DNA of 64,000 bases from Corticium candelabrum (GCF_963422355.1 NC_085100.1:64501-128500); one strand, 5' to 3'; positions 39,001 to 50,760 are shown, counted from the stretch's first letter. Numbers and translations are program-made. The notes: generated from the letters alone by a model not told the origin.

Positions 39001-41387
39001 GCAGACAGAGGAAAAGTTTCTCCAAGCCTTAATCTCTTCCCTTTAATAGACAATGTCCCATGATGTGGCTCACTAACAACCTGAAATTGAGTCTCAACAT
39101 TAAACAACTGCTTCTCCGTAGCATCCACAGTCACTTCAACACTTGAACTACTTATTACAAGAGATGCTCCTTGACTCACAGTCAATGAGGAAACTCTAAG
39201 AGTCACATTCACAACAATGATGCCAATTGCAAATCGAAACACCAACTGGTCACGTCCATCAGTCACTCGTAATGTGAGCACAAGTGCTGATCTATCTGTG
39301 ACATTAGTGTGATGAAACACCAACTTCTTGTTATTAATTTGATCTTGTGTGAACCCTGAAAGTGGCACATTTGGTTGATCCACCAACTCCAGTTGACCTT
39401 CAGTCTGCCTCCCACTAAGGACTTCAAACCCAATTTCACTGGGATGGTTATCAGGATCAGTAACTAGCAAATCAGATGATGTGATATGACTCCTTGTTCC
39501 AGACAATACAGTTAAACGAACATTGCCTTTTGGATGAACCAATACCAGATCATCATTGATTGGATTGACAGTAATGTTCAGAGAAAACGATTTAGTTTGG
39601 TTAAGAAACGTGATGCTAAACATTAAAATACTATATAAAGTTTCTGACCCATCATGTTTGTACACAATTTGTCTGTCCAGCAAACTGCGATACGAAAAAT
39701 TTTGGACCACATCATTGTTTTGTTCAAGTTGTCCATGCAAGAATTCATTTTCTTGATTCAAAACAATGCTGTTCGCCTGTTCTCTGACCCATTTATCACT
39801 GCGACTGCTGACAGCTATGTGAAGTGATGAACCATCCAATACAATACGTTCACCTTCTTGTACATTCAAATCTCCCGTCTCTACAAACAATGTATCAACT
39901 GATGCTTCTGCTATTGCCACATTTGTCACCTGTACAATACCACTGGTCAACGTTGTCCCAGTTGTCTTCATCTTTTCAGTCATGTGTACATACTCAGTTA
40001 TAGACGAGTGTTGAGTAGATTTGGATGTTGTTTGAAGTGTTGGAAAATTTTCTAGACTAGTTAGGCTTTGACCACTTCCCTCTGGTCTGCTTTGGCTGCA
40101 GCTAGCATTCTTGTAGCGGCAAACACAATCATACGAAGTGTCACCACCTCTTTCAATACAAGTCTCTCCCATTTTGCAGGGCTTCAACAAACAAGGAGAA
40201 ACATTTTTACAGCCAAGTGAGACACCACGAGAGTTCCTTTCTTCACGTGGATTTACTTCCACATTATTCAGTGTGAGAGATCGTAGACATCCACTGAATG
40301 ATCCTCCATCTGTTTGTCTGGTTGAAACCATTCCTTTCATTATTGCCTCCTGTCGAACTTCACGCCTAATTCCACCAACAAAAAGGGCCCCAGCAACATC
40401 AAGAGTTCCTCTTCGTCCAAATATCTTCGTGTAATTCGAATACTTGCCAACCTTGATCTTTACCTTGATGCTTGACACCACAAGATCAACAGTGTGCCAC
40501 TGCCAGTTGTTCAATTTCTTACCTACAAACAGCTCAACTGTTGCGTTATGTCCATAATCTATACCAAGTCTCAATCTACCATTCACTAACTCCAAACCAA
40601 TATAATCTGGATACCTATATCTTCCTCCATTAAACAGGAGAAGTCCATAAGGCTGAACGGTGCGAAATTCAAATGTCAAATGACCTCCAAATCGAACACC
40701 CCACTTGTGATATGAAGAATAAGCTTCCGGTAGAACATAGGACTGTGCAATGGGAGAAGCACTAAACACCTTTTCATCACATTGTCCCCAGCCTATTCCA
40801 CTTGCCTCAACACTTCCCCTGTCGCTAGTAAGTCTATTCTTTGGAGGCTCCAATACACTGTGTCCGTTGAATGTCGCATTCGCAATACAGCCATGGAAAT
40901 AATGACCAACAGTACTGAAGCTGAGACTTGGCTTCCTGAAATCAGCTATCCCGCCAACAAATATCGCTTTGTCAATCTCTAACGTTCCGGAAAGTTGAGG
41001 TTTGATTTTCAAAATTTCAACTAATTTACCATCAACATGTAGTTTCAGTTTCGAATTTATTCTCTCAACATTCACGTTGTGCCATTTACCATTACTGTAC
41101 TGTTCCTCTGTCGCGTTTATTTTAAATTTTCTGTTTCGAAGTGACAACGTAACGATTATCCGGGATTCTTTCAGCTCTACAATCACGTGATCGCTTGTCC
41201 CTTCAGCCACAACAATCACACCGTCAGATTTCCGACTTACAAATTCGACGCTCAGTTGAGTCTCCTTATGCACGTCAGTGACAGGATATTCGACATAACC
41301 GAATCCTCTGAGAGAAACTAGAAAAATACAATTTATCATATCAGCTATCTGAACCCAAAACAGCGCCACAAACGCGACCCCCCGCAT
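33075..41387 (-). CDS. CSPG4: NG2/CSPG4-like transmembrane proteoglycan, single exon
   Basis: An uninterrupted frame of 2770 codons (human CSPG4 is about 2320). After a hydrophobic leader, two laminin-G domains span about residues 30-185 and 215-395 (GFGYVEYPVTDVHKETQLSV; FSGCLRSLTLNNVEVNPREE). An EGF-like module follows (CLLKPCKMGETC...CVC, about 399-432). Roughly 450-2580 is a chain of CSPG repeats, each with the pattern hxxGLhhxEG...IT...L and FTQxDhxxxxhxYxHxGS. A membrane helix lies at about 2622-2645 (VAIPIIVILFVMIAVILGVI), then a 120-residue acidic and basic tail. The last residues EYWV match the PDZ-binding QYWV of vertebrate NG2. Ser-Gly pairs in acidic context before the membrane could carry glycosaminoglycan. 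All neighbours have introns; this gene has none. The EGF module is not in human CSPG4. Confidence 0.93.
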   Translation of the reverse strand: MRGVAFVALFWVQIADMINCIFLVSLRGFGYVEYPVTDVHKETQLSVEFVSRKSDGVIVVAEGTSDHVIVELKESRIIVTLSLRNRKFKINATEEQYSNGKWHNVNVERINSKLKLHVDGKLVEILKIKPQLSGTLEIDKAIFVGGIADFRKPSLSFSTVGHYFHGCIANATFNGHSVLEPPKNRLTSDRGSVEASGIGWGQCDEKVFSASPIAQSYVLPEAYSSYHKWGVRFGGHLTFEFRTVQPYGLLLFNGGRYRYPDYIGLELVNGRLRLGIDYGHNATVELFVGKKLNNWQWHTVDLVVSSIKVKIKVGKYSNYTKIFGRRGTLDVAGALFVGGIRREVRQEAIMKGMVSTRQTDGGSFSGCLRSLTLNNVEVNPREERNSRGVSLGCKNVSPCLLKPCKMGETCIERGGDTSYDCVCRYKNASCSQSRPEGSGQSLTSLENFPTLQTTSKSTQHSSITEYVHMTEKMKTTGTTLTSGIVQVTNVAIAEASVDTLFVETGDLNVQEGERIVLDGSSLHIAVSSRSDKWVREQANSIVLNQENEFLHGQLEQNNDVVQNFSYRSLLDRQIVYKHDGSETLYSILMFSITFLNQTKSFSLNITVNPINDDLVLVHPKGNVRLTVLSGTRSHITSSDLLVTDPDNHPSEIGFEVLSGRQTEGQLELVDQPNVPLSGFTQDQINNKKLVFHHTNVTDRSALVLTLRVTDGRDQLVFRFAIGIIVVNVTLRVSSLTVSQGASLVISSSSVEVTVDATEKQLFNVETQFQVVSEPHHGTLSIKGKRLRLGETFPLSAVRMGHISYIHRTDKFEATDQFRLQAWIGLSHSNIYTVRVSISLGLIRIYVSSVSVQEGQTTVIDQNHMNVTVDPLVTFPVDLIIEIVNQTKHGQLVMIRRNGRRQSANTLTAEDIRRGRLLYSHDNSETVKDFFTFRVQATSSLRDELEQERMMSLMRVNINIFPVNDQKPEIVHNKELQLLEGSSHTVTHKYLYIKDGDTSSENLTIFVNTADANGFWSLKTVQSKPISSFTQQDIDDNNVLFTHTRSQSLTWQCTFKVTDGNYVTSDNIFSVKAVPLTLDVMSPRGKPVVVDAKRSVNARITQSHLMAETNDKKQNKAVIFAMKVPPHYGYLANKLKPHRQIQLFSQSDVDDGLIKYFLNDKNTQATNDLVTFQVSIGASWTNFTLFVKIIPRPVPFVVVNKGLNVAENEEALITKNELKVSDLLNTVATQITYYVESGPSYGHLFTHSQPHLSILLFSQADVNRKRLNYFHTGGQASLDHVYLTVSNGRYNRSGIEFLIVIYSTQLNVTIRGLQLQEGSFKLITRDLIQIESFSNEPLVIRVSQGPSHGRLIASNNHSLTVHTVSVSQLEAGDVTYRHDHSESSTDGFVFNITDESGRLRFTGIFNISVVLVNDNPPRLLNVSPLNVYQYGCVAITENNLLFVDDDNENDNTMLKYQVVGGLSRETRLVKKGEWSKGISKFTQGDVSAGLIFYVHSGTKLKDKKSLFVSDGLHRDFVFLDINVQLVNIEVGNTGIVLFRGQKSTISSSNLTVTVNVNISALDIVYLVTSPPRHGRLLLSSNDTTEFTQQNVDNKELVFQHDGSNNREDKFSLTISFCTVTPVNFDFAIRIDQAPVVSTPSPFSVEEGGNATLTNNFLLVSDSEQGDDQIVLSVIRPPVAGQLVRVSSSGSFQPITSFTQRDINSSFIVYQHRGGSSSRDGLSLSVSDGHNVRSLNLFITIISLHIVFTSEPLIVKEGGSTQLSENQLLPTNVHLRNHNLKFVLVTAPTHGVLELMHKDGQTDMTSDGKNMFIFYTHDMSLGLVRYEHSGEEYFNDSFVVVGSEGMKKSDLVRINVSVIPVNDQRPVVVVNEQLKMWANDVTTITTNELSYSDGDTDSNGIVYSVTQKPTNGYLMLSTNISNEVNTFTQLDLEESRVLFQHEGDNAGGFRFEVSDGKTVIEDVFGIVATPLELKIDRLTGISALPGKVTPITWYNLSVVSNDINSTRTILFILKPSDLLRGVVVSTIPPHHPISVFTMADVMSGRVGYKHTDLFSWQPDDHFLFNVSMNFTEPLINQLFPIHILLKHTPGSRLASNNVLKILEGNIGLITSDLLDATNVAAEVAALNVNASTLLRIVYNVTVAPKHGMLVKTSAPGMEMMSFTQAEINTGQVKYKHNGSETVRDSFLFSLVIGDGIVSLVSEWFNISISPVDNKKFHIMRKKGLTIVRGMSQVVTRDELLTVDEDTSDAKIIYELVHQSMNIALQNSDYPDQTVTRFSQDDINKGRIEFIHDDTNILTASVILKISDGKHEPLVQPFPITISPLFVDVVNLSAVELEQGIFSVNISSHHLSVKSNGRIEYISYVVSLQPKFGYLSIRNQRQDNFTQVDLDNKQVSYTQENKSVPGDVFVVTVMYKQQKTINITLEVEVKPVIYVDQLQSYAGHFAVILLDVLNASYLAHVTDSNPLFTIVQPPLHGNISLKKVQGIRVFRHQDVIKGNIEYISTVNATDSNITVYDRVGFELSVDSHAQVLVQPARGVLPIAIHLTLPPTNMLTATSTDAMIVTSTPTTHSTTRQYVNRISQPSIVSTTLYNGTEDPTSSSGSDDSNLAVDPGAASSSGDGAATVAIPIIVILFVMIAVILGVIGFHKYRHQKQTNQTETPDSTSDGQTRNGHESTANGSRATGVSQSHNDINTDPGVESTDYDTDEEAHEDASTGQTNVKRSRHKRRAIVNEVKKDGAEVVNTEGETEWEGTEIVKAHPGDPKLHGNEYWV

Positions 41388-42187
41388 GCAAACAACTTCA
41401 CGAGACTTGAAAAAAACCTTTATGATCTTGAGCTGGTGTCGAATACAGACATATGAAAGAGATGAGCAGAAAGAACTCCGTTTTTCTCACACTCGTTCTC
41501 GCTGTCATTCTGTCAATCGAGCGATCGACGAACAAGCGAGCTGGCTGTCTGACTACAATTGAACAGTAGTATACAGCGCAGTGCAATTGAAAAATGAGGA
41601 AGTAAAGCTTTGGATAAAGGCAAAATAGTAGAAATAGAACAACTAATGTCACCCTGTCCGATCTGACTGCCCGCTGTCTAAACAATTCACACCCACATTT
41701 CAGACTCGCGCATTTGCCCGTATGTATAAATAAAACAGATCAAGTTTCCTCGGTATGTATTGCAAGTGTTCACTGTACAATTAATACTTTGAGTCAAACG
41801 AAATTCATTGACTTGTGACAATGAGACAGGCTCTAACATTTCCTATTGATATCTATTAGGACCAGTAGAGTGCACTCCGTTTGCTGTACAATCAAGCATG
41901 CAAGGTAGAATGTCAACGCGCATTCTACATTTTGATCCAAGCGGACCTACTAATAACATTTTAACTGAAATCATGAGAAGATGTTGATGTCACAAATATG
42001 TAATTCATGAGAAGTTTACAATACACAACAGACGATCTACCAACCAACTATAATAGTGTAATGTACTATACACAATACACACCAACAAGTCACTTTACCC
42101 TTGTACATGCAGCCAAACAATAATATTTGAGTTCAATGCTGTCCAAGGTTGTCCACTGTAACTGTGGCAATAATTAGAAAATGTTAC
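41388..42187. other. spacer between CSPG4-like gene and N-WASP
   Basis: About 800 bases holding the CSPG4-like upstream region and the N-WASP 3' UTR. No gene, repeat or strong promoter motif was identified. A 95-residue minus frame at 41398-41685 shows no family features. Confidence 0.45.
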
Positions 42188-44092
<1,905 letters not shown>

Positions 44093-44244
44093 TCTGCTCG
44101 GTAACAATGACGTCAACCTGATATTTTATGTGGCACAAAACGTCACATCTACCGCACGCTAAATGACATCAGTTCTATTGTAGAAAGTGTACAGACACTA
44201 TTTTATCTAAACCTAAGCAAAGAATCTTGTCACTGGTAAATAGA

Positions 44245-46377
44245 CTATTTTTTCTTGTCTTTGGCATCTTGGTTTACTTTCTTCTGTTCTGCCTGCCTCT
44301 GTTTCTCACGCAGACGTTCAGCGTCTCTAGATAAAAAAAACATGAATAAAGAAAGGTCGCTTGTCAGTACAAGCACGCCTACACAAACTAACATCTACAA
44401 ATGACAGTATACTGTGTAACATGCTACTGTATACTATCGATATTACAACCTTACGCAATAAATTGTTGAATTATGGTATAAACCATTGACATGTCTAGCA
44501 GACAAAACTTAACGCATAAACACCTGCATCACTTGGTTATACGTGCTGCTGTGCATTCAGGTGTGTCTGTTTGGTCGACTCCTCGTTTGGAAGCCCATGT
44601 GCAGTTTGCTAGCTCCTCTACTCTTCCAATGCGGCCAACAGACAACTAGCACAGCTATTAAATTACGCTATTTCTATAAATGAAAATGTAACACATTTGC
44701 TATGGCTTCCCTATCCAAAGCTAAATTTGGGAATACATCCTGCAAGGTCTATGCAGGTGTTGCATGATCCGGGCCACCGACATTTGCTGTGGCTGTAGAG
44801 AAATATGGAACTATCTTGTAACAGCAAGTTCACTTCTGCTCATATACTATAGGGCAATGACTAGAGTACTTATACCATGCAATGTAACTGCTACCTCACC
44901 TCTCTAGTTCTGAAAAAGGCAATACCTGTCTAGGCGCGGATCCAGGATTTTTGAAGAGGGGGTTGCAAATTTTGATAGACCACGCCTACTTCAGTCAACG
45001 CATTTGTATTGTTAGAGGTGCAAATGACCCAGGCTTCTTACAGCTTAACTAAAGTAAGTGGCAACAACTATGGCACATATCTCTAGCAATGTGTCATGTT
45101 ATAAACTCCCTAAATCATCAAAACTGTCTAACAGAATCTAACTGCATCATGCATAGACTACTGCTAAATAAATGTTAAGTAAACTATGGTGCAACTATGT
45201 CTCTTTCAAACAAAGACTGTATGAACAATCTATGTGGATGATTTTGTACAAACTTCGTCTGCTGGTACCCGGTCTTTGTAATGCATGGCGATAACTGATA
45301 GGTGTACGTGCAAGATGCTCCTCTGCCATGGTAGACCTTGCTTAATTAAGTCTTCAGTCTCCTCAGTAGAAAAAATGACCTTTCTGCTTCTGCACTTGTG
45401 ATAGGCAGTGTACATGCTATCGATAGCAGACAATGAACATTCGGGTAAAACCGAGAGTCATAGGCTCCCAAGGCCAGGAGAAGGTTAATTAATTGTTGGG
45501 TATGGCCTTCTTGCACTCTTGCTCTCTTTTCCTTGCTTCTTGCATTTCCTGGTATTTGCTTTGCCTACTGACTGCCACCTTCTCACTTCAACTCCTAGAG
45601 ACTTCGGGAATGGAAGATCGGCTTTCCATTGGGTCAACGTCGGAACGAACCAGAAGGGCAAGCACTAAACACAACAATGCTCAGACATTATCTTGCTCAC
45701 CATTAGATTGTTCGCGCATCTAAAAAGCAGGAAGTATAGGAGGGGTATCGCAACGGATCGTTTGTAGTGCTCAATCGAACTCTGACTACTAGTAGGTGTA
45801 TTGCTCCGGTTTTGCTGTAAGTTCGTTTTTCTTGAAACAGATTCAATGGATCCAATCCTGTCTGCGAGTCACAGAATGTCTTGATACCAGATGCCAAAGA
45901 GGTTGTATATATCCTGCCTTGTTGCCTTCAATCTTTCAGTTACGTACTGAGTGAACCATTCCCTATGCAACAAAGATATCCTGGTCACGAGTCTGGAGTT
46001 TCGCTGCCAGATGTCTCACTTCGTCAAGAATCTGCTTAGTTATTTTTAATTAAATACTGGAAATGAGCACAATGCGGCTTCAAGACATTGTGCTTTAATT
46101 CCGAAGCCCACAAAAGGGGGGGTTGCACAACCCCTACCCTAGATCCACCACTGAGCCTGTCCGCCATATCTACACTTATATCCTAGGCCGCGTTACCTGT
46201 GTTTTCTCTCTTCCAATGACATGCCCTTGTTGGCGTCGTGAGAAGACGAAGTCTTTCCCTTTCCGCCTTCCTTCTTTGATGCTTTCTGTCTTGCTAAATC
46301 TCTCTGATTTCCTCCTAGAGCAGTAACCATCTACTTACCGTTTCACAGAGACTCGAGCTCAGCTTCTTACTGGTCAT
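44245..46377 (-). CDS. SERF: SERF (4F5) small EDRK-rich factor
   Basis: SERF proteins are small charged proteins that bind amyloid precursors and nucleic acid. Three exons: 46371-46377 (only 7 coding bases, ATGACCA), 46197-46314 and 44245-44326. Joined, they begin MTRGNQRDLARQKASKK, the family signature (MTRGNQRELARQK in human SERF2), continue MSLEERKHRDAERLREKQRQ and end QKKVNQDAKDKKK, about 68 residues. Donors are GTAAGA and GTAACG. The 1.87 kb second intron contains a decayed hAT transposon. The start lies only 85 bases from the divergent SUB1 start. Confidence 0.93.
44931..46153 (-). mobile_element. decayed hAT DNA transposon in the SERF intron
   Basis: Terminal repeats TAGGCGCGGATCCAGG (left) and, reverse-complemented, CAGTGGTGGATCTAGG (right). 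The flanking 8-mers TACCTGTC and AGCCTGTC agree at 6 of 8, fitting the hAT 8-base duplication. On the minus strand, translated fragments run KLQTRDQDIFVA (about 46000), LHARVQEGH-type sequence, and IACTLPITSAEAERSF near 45380-45420, the signature of the hAT C-terminal dimerisation domain. Frames shift and stops occur, and much of the transposase is missing (1.2 kb against about 2.5-3 kb), so it is a relic. Confidence 0.85.
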
Positions 46378-46462
46378 AATAATCAGCACAACAGACGTCG
46401 AGAAGTAAAGACTTCACGCCTCCGAAGAATCGACTTGAGCATGCGCTCTAGGGTTGGCGGAA
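46378..46462. promoter_or_regulatory. two-way promoter, SERF / SUB1
   Basis: Only 85 bases separate the divergent start codons. It contains GAGCATGCGCTC (46437-46448), resembling an NRF1 site, which is common in two-way promoters of housekeeping genes. No TATA box. The call rests on geometry and a motif match by eye. Confidence 0.6.
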
Positions 46463-46895
46463 ATGGCTACAACAGTTGGCAAGAAGAAGAAAGTGACGAG
46501 CTCTGAGTTCGTCTCAAGCGATGAAGACAGAGACACGGATGTTCGACGGTTTTTGTGAGCTTTAAATTGCATAGTTGTCTATGCATGTTCTCTTTCTTGT
46601 TCATGTAGCAAGAGCCACTGAAGAAGAAGAAGAAAACAAAGGCAGAAAGCAGCAAGAAAACAGGAAAACCACAGTTGGAGTTTGATGTTAGCAGACAGTT
46701 GAGACATTGATGATCAGTGTGCTAGTTATTGAAATTATTGAATTATTTTAGTTGGATAAGAAACGCAGAGTGACAATATCAAGTTTTAAAGGACAGTGGA
46801 GGGTTGATATCAGAGAGTTCTATGAGGATGACGGGCAGCTGAAGCCAGGAAGGAAAGGCAAGATACAATTTTCATCTCAACAATATAATGAATGA
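46463..46895 (+). CDS. SUB1: SUB1/PC4 transcriptional coactivator, 3' end uncertain
   Basis: PC4 is a single-stranded-DNA-binding coactivator of RNA polymerase II. The N-terminus has MATTVGKKKKVTSSEFVSSD followed by an acidic/serine stretch. The next exon encodes LKKKKKTKAESSKK. The third begins LDKKRRVTISSFKGQWRVDI and continues REFYEDDGQLKPGRKG, the PC4 beta-sheet core. The frame then continues KIQFSSQQYNE to a TGA at 46893, directly before a CA tract and the assembly gap. That reads like the conserved GISLxxEQW segment, but the final helix (about 15 residues) is missing. Alternatively AAG|GCAAGA is a GC-AG donor and the last exon lies in the gap. Confidence 0.85.

Positions 46896-46982
<87 letters not shown>
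46896..46982 (+). repeat. (CA)n microsatellite running into the gap
   Basis: About 43 CA units that end at the first N; the repeat probably caused the assembly break. Confidence 0.95.
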
Positions 46983-47182
46983 NNNNNNNNNNNNNNNNNN
47001 NNNNNNNNNNNNNNNNNNNNNNNNNNNNNNNNNNNNNNNNNNNNNNNNNNNNNNNNNNNNNNNNNNNNNNNNNNNNNNNNNNNNNNNNNNNNNNNNNNNN
47101 NNNNNNNNNNNNNNNNNNNNNNNNNNNNNNNNNNNNNNNNNNNNNNNNNNNNNNNNNNNNNNNNNNNNNNNNNNNNNNNNNN
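46983..47182. other. assembly gap of 200 N
   Basis: Exactly 200 N, a likely placeholder of unknown true length. It probably hides the TIMM44 last exon and perhaps the SUB1 3' end. Confidence 0.98.
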
Positions 47183-47273
47183 CTGTGCCTACCCGTCTGT
47201 TACCATGTTTGTCTTCTGTTTGCTTAATTAATCACCCACACCATGTGATGATCTACGTATTTTGAACTTGTAC

Positions 47274-50200
47274 CTCTCCTCCTTCAATTATCTGGCCTCT
47301 ACTGTCTCGTACAATGATAAGCTGTTGTGCTTGAAAAGAGATAACAAGAACTGGCCCAGGTTCCATCATTTTTGCAAAGATAACCTGAAATGGCAACCAG
47401 CAATTACTTACCATTCGAGTCTGTTTTTATTAGAACATCGTGACAACACAATTTTACATCAACGTGTCTGAGATCAAGGATTCTTGACTCTGTTTTGTGT
47501 CCTCTTGCATTGTCTTGTTCTAGAAGAGTTGAGAGCACACCGTAAGCCTAGTAGTAGTAAGGAGACAAGCATACAATTAATTGATCAAATCAACAAATCA
47601 ATGGTGCCTCCATACAGCTTCATGACACCAGTCTCGTAAAATGTCAAGATTTCCTTTCAAGAATCCCTAGTAAAGTGAAGTAAAAATAAATTCATACAAC
47701 AATGTACGACAAATTAATTAATTATTATTAATGGACTAATAATATTATATAAACAAATTAAGGGGTAGCCAGTGTGACATCAATATTAAATGTCAATCAC
47801 TGCTTTAGTAGCTGCGCAGCAACTTGTGCCACAACATATAGCTATCATCCACAGCTGTATTCCTTGAATGGAAAGCAAACCAGATGGAAAGTCGAACAAA
47901 CAGACAGTCAACTAAACAGACAAACTGACATATAGACAGATAGAAAGATCAACAAGCGTACAAACAGACAAATGAGCTTAAACACAGTGAGACGAAAAAG
48001 GTATGCACCGAAGTGTCTGCAGAAACATTGACAATCTTACCTCTAAGACTGTAGGAATGATCCACAATTCACATAAAGCAATGAACTTCTCTTTATTAAA
48101 GCTTGAGTCAACTTTAGCAATCTCAGCAAATGTCCGAGATGTTTCAGAAGGTGAAAGCACGTTTCCTATGAGAAATTACGCTATCCTGATATCCAATACT
48201 ACAACATGTCAAATTGTCAACACCAAATATATCCACCAGTTTGTCAGTAACGATACGAGATGCTCTAATCACTACATTATCACTCTCATCATATCTCATC
48301 TTCAAGTCAAAAAGACCTAAATATCATATGAATATAAAGACAAGTAAGAGTAAAGATGCTGAACAAGCATACAACAGCTGTACTCACGATTCACTACTGG
48401 ATTGTCATCTTTGAATGCTTTCCATTGTGTGTACCACTTTGAATCTTTGTGTAGTACGACGTCTGTTGCTTTACTGCAGTAAATTGATAACAAGATTTAG
48501 TCACGTGTTACATCTAGGAATGACTTGACAACAATTAATGCTTTCTCACTCATCTGGTTTGATTTGCTTTTCCTCTTGTTGTCCAGATGTTGTAGATGAT
48601 GACATGCCAAATCGAGTTTTCAACTCACCTGCAGTACAACAACAACTGTATCGATATGATATGATATGATATGATATGATATATTTGATTCACACCAACA
48701 TAGCGGTGTAGTTCCGTCTCGTGGCAATGTAAAAAAGACATACAGACATACAGAACACTCACATGCAACAGGTCACGCACGTGCGTGTGCGCACACATGT
48801 TGTGACATTTAAGCACAGATTTCCATCTGTCGTAAAGAATAGGTTTGTAGTTCCAATTGTCACTGACAGCTCAAGCATCATGAGTCACTATTTTATCACT
48901 GCATCACAAGCTCCAACTAATGTAGTTTATTGATACAAAGTAAATGAAACCGCTCGTGATTGCTTCCTGTGCTATTGTTACACTATGGGTTAAACATGCA
49001 GGTAACTGCATGTAAATTTAACTGCATGTAAATCATTCTAGGACAAACAAACTAAAAAACATCTACAATCTGCTAAATAAACCCTGTAGACAGCTCATCT
49101 CCATCACAATATATTTACAAGCATACTGTACACTGCAGCTGCTGCTATTTTTAATTTAATTATAATCAATAACTGCAAACCCATTTATTTGTTACTCCTT
49201 ACTTGGTGAGCGGTATGGTTGTGATTGAGCTGCCATGTCATCAAACAGTTCTTCCTTCACATCGTGTAGTCCCTAACAGTCAACAAAAAAATAAATATCA
49301 ACAACTAAATGACATCTCACTATAGCATTAATTAAACTTCCAAGTAAAGAGCAGAACAGTGAGGATTGTCTCTGGAAGTTTGAAGCTAAACTAGTTCATC
49401 GACTTCTTACTGATTTAATTTTCTGAAACACTTGACTTTTCCCTAATTGTTCGCTGTGCTGTGACATGGTATCTGCAGCTTCCTTAGCCACCTAAATATA
49501 GCATATAGACAGACCAATCCGTGACATAAATTAAAGCCAATAAACAATCTTATTAATTAATTCACCTGTTCTGTCACTTTCTTGGCATCTTTTACTACTG
49601 ATGTCCGACCTAGTTTTTCATACATCTGCCTCACAATCACATCACGATGACAACACATGCATACAAACATATTCAAGTGTTATTACATCCACAACAGATG
49701 TGCTAAGAGCTTCATATTTGTCCTTCATTGCCATTGTTCCCCTTGCTGCTACAGCTTCTGCTTGGGACTAATAAAACCCAATGATATTTTAATAATTAAT
49801 TTGCTGAATGATTTGTGAGCTTACTCTTGCAGTTTGCAAGCCACTTCTAACTGCTTGAAAAGACTCTGATTTTTCCACTTTTGCTGTCTCTTCTTGTAGT
49901 TTCTGCAGTGATTCTTTCATGTCTTTGTCCTTTTGCATTCCTTTTGTAATATTGTCGATTAAACGACGAAAAAACCCTGCTTGTTTAGGAGGACCACGCG
50001 CACTTGAAAAAAATTGAATCTAAATAAAAAAACAAGCATGCAACCTTCTAAACACATGATCGATGTATGCACACATGTGCACGTTAAATAGTTCTTTAAG
50101 TTCAAACATATTTATATCTAATTCTACTTATAATTAATTAAATTTTCTTATTTACTACTGAATCAATCTCATTACAATACATCCAATATTTCAGTTTATT

Positions 50201-50605
50201 TTCTGTGCACATTTTGTGTCAGCTAGTAGAGAAGTTGAGCTGTCTTTTCTGCCACCATGTTGTAATGTTATGACACACATTGACAAAATGGAAGGCCATG
50301 TTTGTATTAATTAATCATGACTGAAATATGGCACATTCAAGGTGCATGCATGGCTATACCAAGTCCTATTTGTATCACTCAATGTACATTTATAAATCAA
50401 TATGATCTCTTTGCCCACAACTCAATTACAAATTGCAACTGTGCTGTATATCACGTAAGCAAATTAAAATATTATTACAATTAACTTCCTCTAGCTATTG
50501 TATGATATCAGCGTCAACTTTCGTTACCTGAACATACTGTCGTTGCACCAACCAAATCTTTTCAACAGCAGATGAGGACAACACGTGTCTTGTTCCTACA
50601 TGCAT
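47274..50605 (-). CDS. TIMM44: TIM44, matrix anchor of the TIM23 motor, 3' exon missing
   Basis: TIM44 tethers mitochondrial Hsp70 to the TIM23 import channel on the matrix side. The start at 50605 gives MHVGTRHVLSSSAVEKIWLV, a basic presequence-like N-terminus, followed by FFSSARGPPKQAGFFRRLID and a coiled-coil region (MQKDKDMKESLQKLQEETAK). The C-terminal domain is collinear: LFDLKMRYDESDNVVIRASR (48220-48320), ETSRTFAEIAKVDSSFNKEK and LCELWIIPTVLE (48040-48160), GNLDILRDWCHEA (47610-47660), ESRILDLRHVDV (47470) and KMMEPGPVLVISFQAQQ (47300-47395). The exon ends with a GTACAA donor at 47273. The expected last 35-40 residues (DPYxAWRLhxh) are not found before the gap, so they lie in it. It is convergent with SUB1 and divergent from the WHAMM-like gene. 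Confidence 0.93.
48652..48682. repeat. (ATATG)n pentanucleotide repeat
   Basis: Five to six tandem ATATG/GATAT units in a TIMM44 intron. Confidence 0.85.
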
Positions 50606-50760
50606 GTTACAATTTTCAAATTTAGGTCGAGTTCAAGCTAAGTATGTCAATAGTCGTACATATTAATGAACTGACGCAGTTCTACCCGTATGTCCCAATG
50701 ACATGCAGTAAAAGCCCGTATCTGATGCAATGTACAGAGTCTGCGTGCCGGCATCGTGAC
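50606..50760. promoter_or_regulatory. two-way promoter, TIMM44 / WHAMM-like
   Basis: The TIMM44 ATG and the preferred ATG of the WHAMM-like gene are 155 bases apart. An in-frame upstream ATG at 50644 would cut this to 38. No TATA box. The call is based on geometry. Confidence 0.55.

Noticed and set aside
41398-41685. Minus frame of 95 residues upstream of the CSPG4-like gene
   Set aside because: No family features, biased hydrophobic composition, and it overlaps the presumed promoter/5' UTR.
46888-47265. A plus-strand reading frame through the CA tract and the N gap
   Set aside because: It consists of a dinucleotide repeat and undetermined bases; open only because N does not read as stop.
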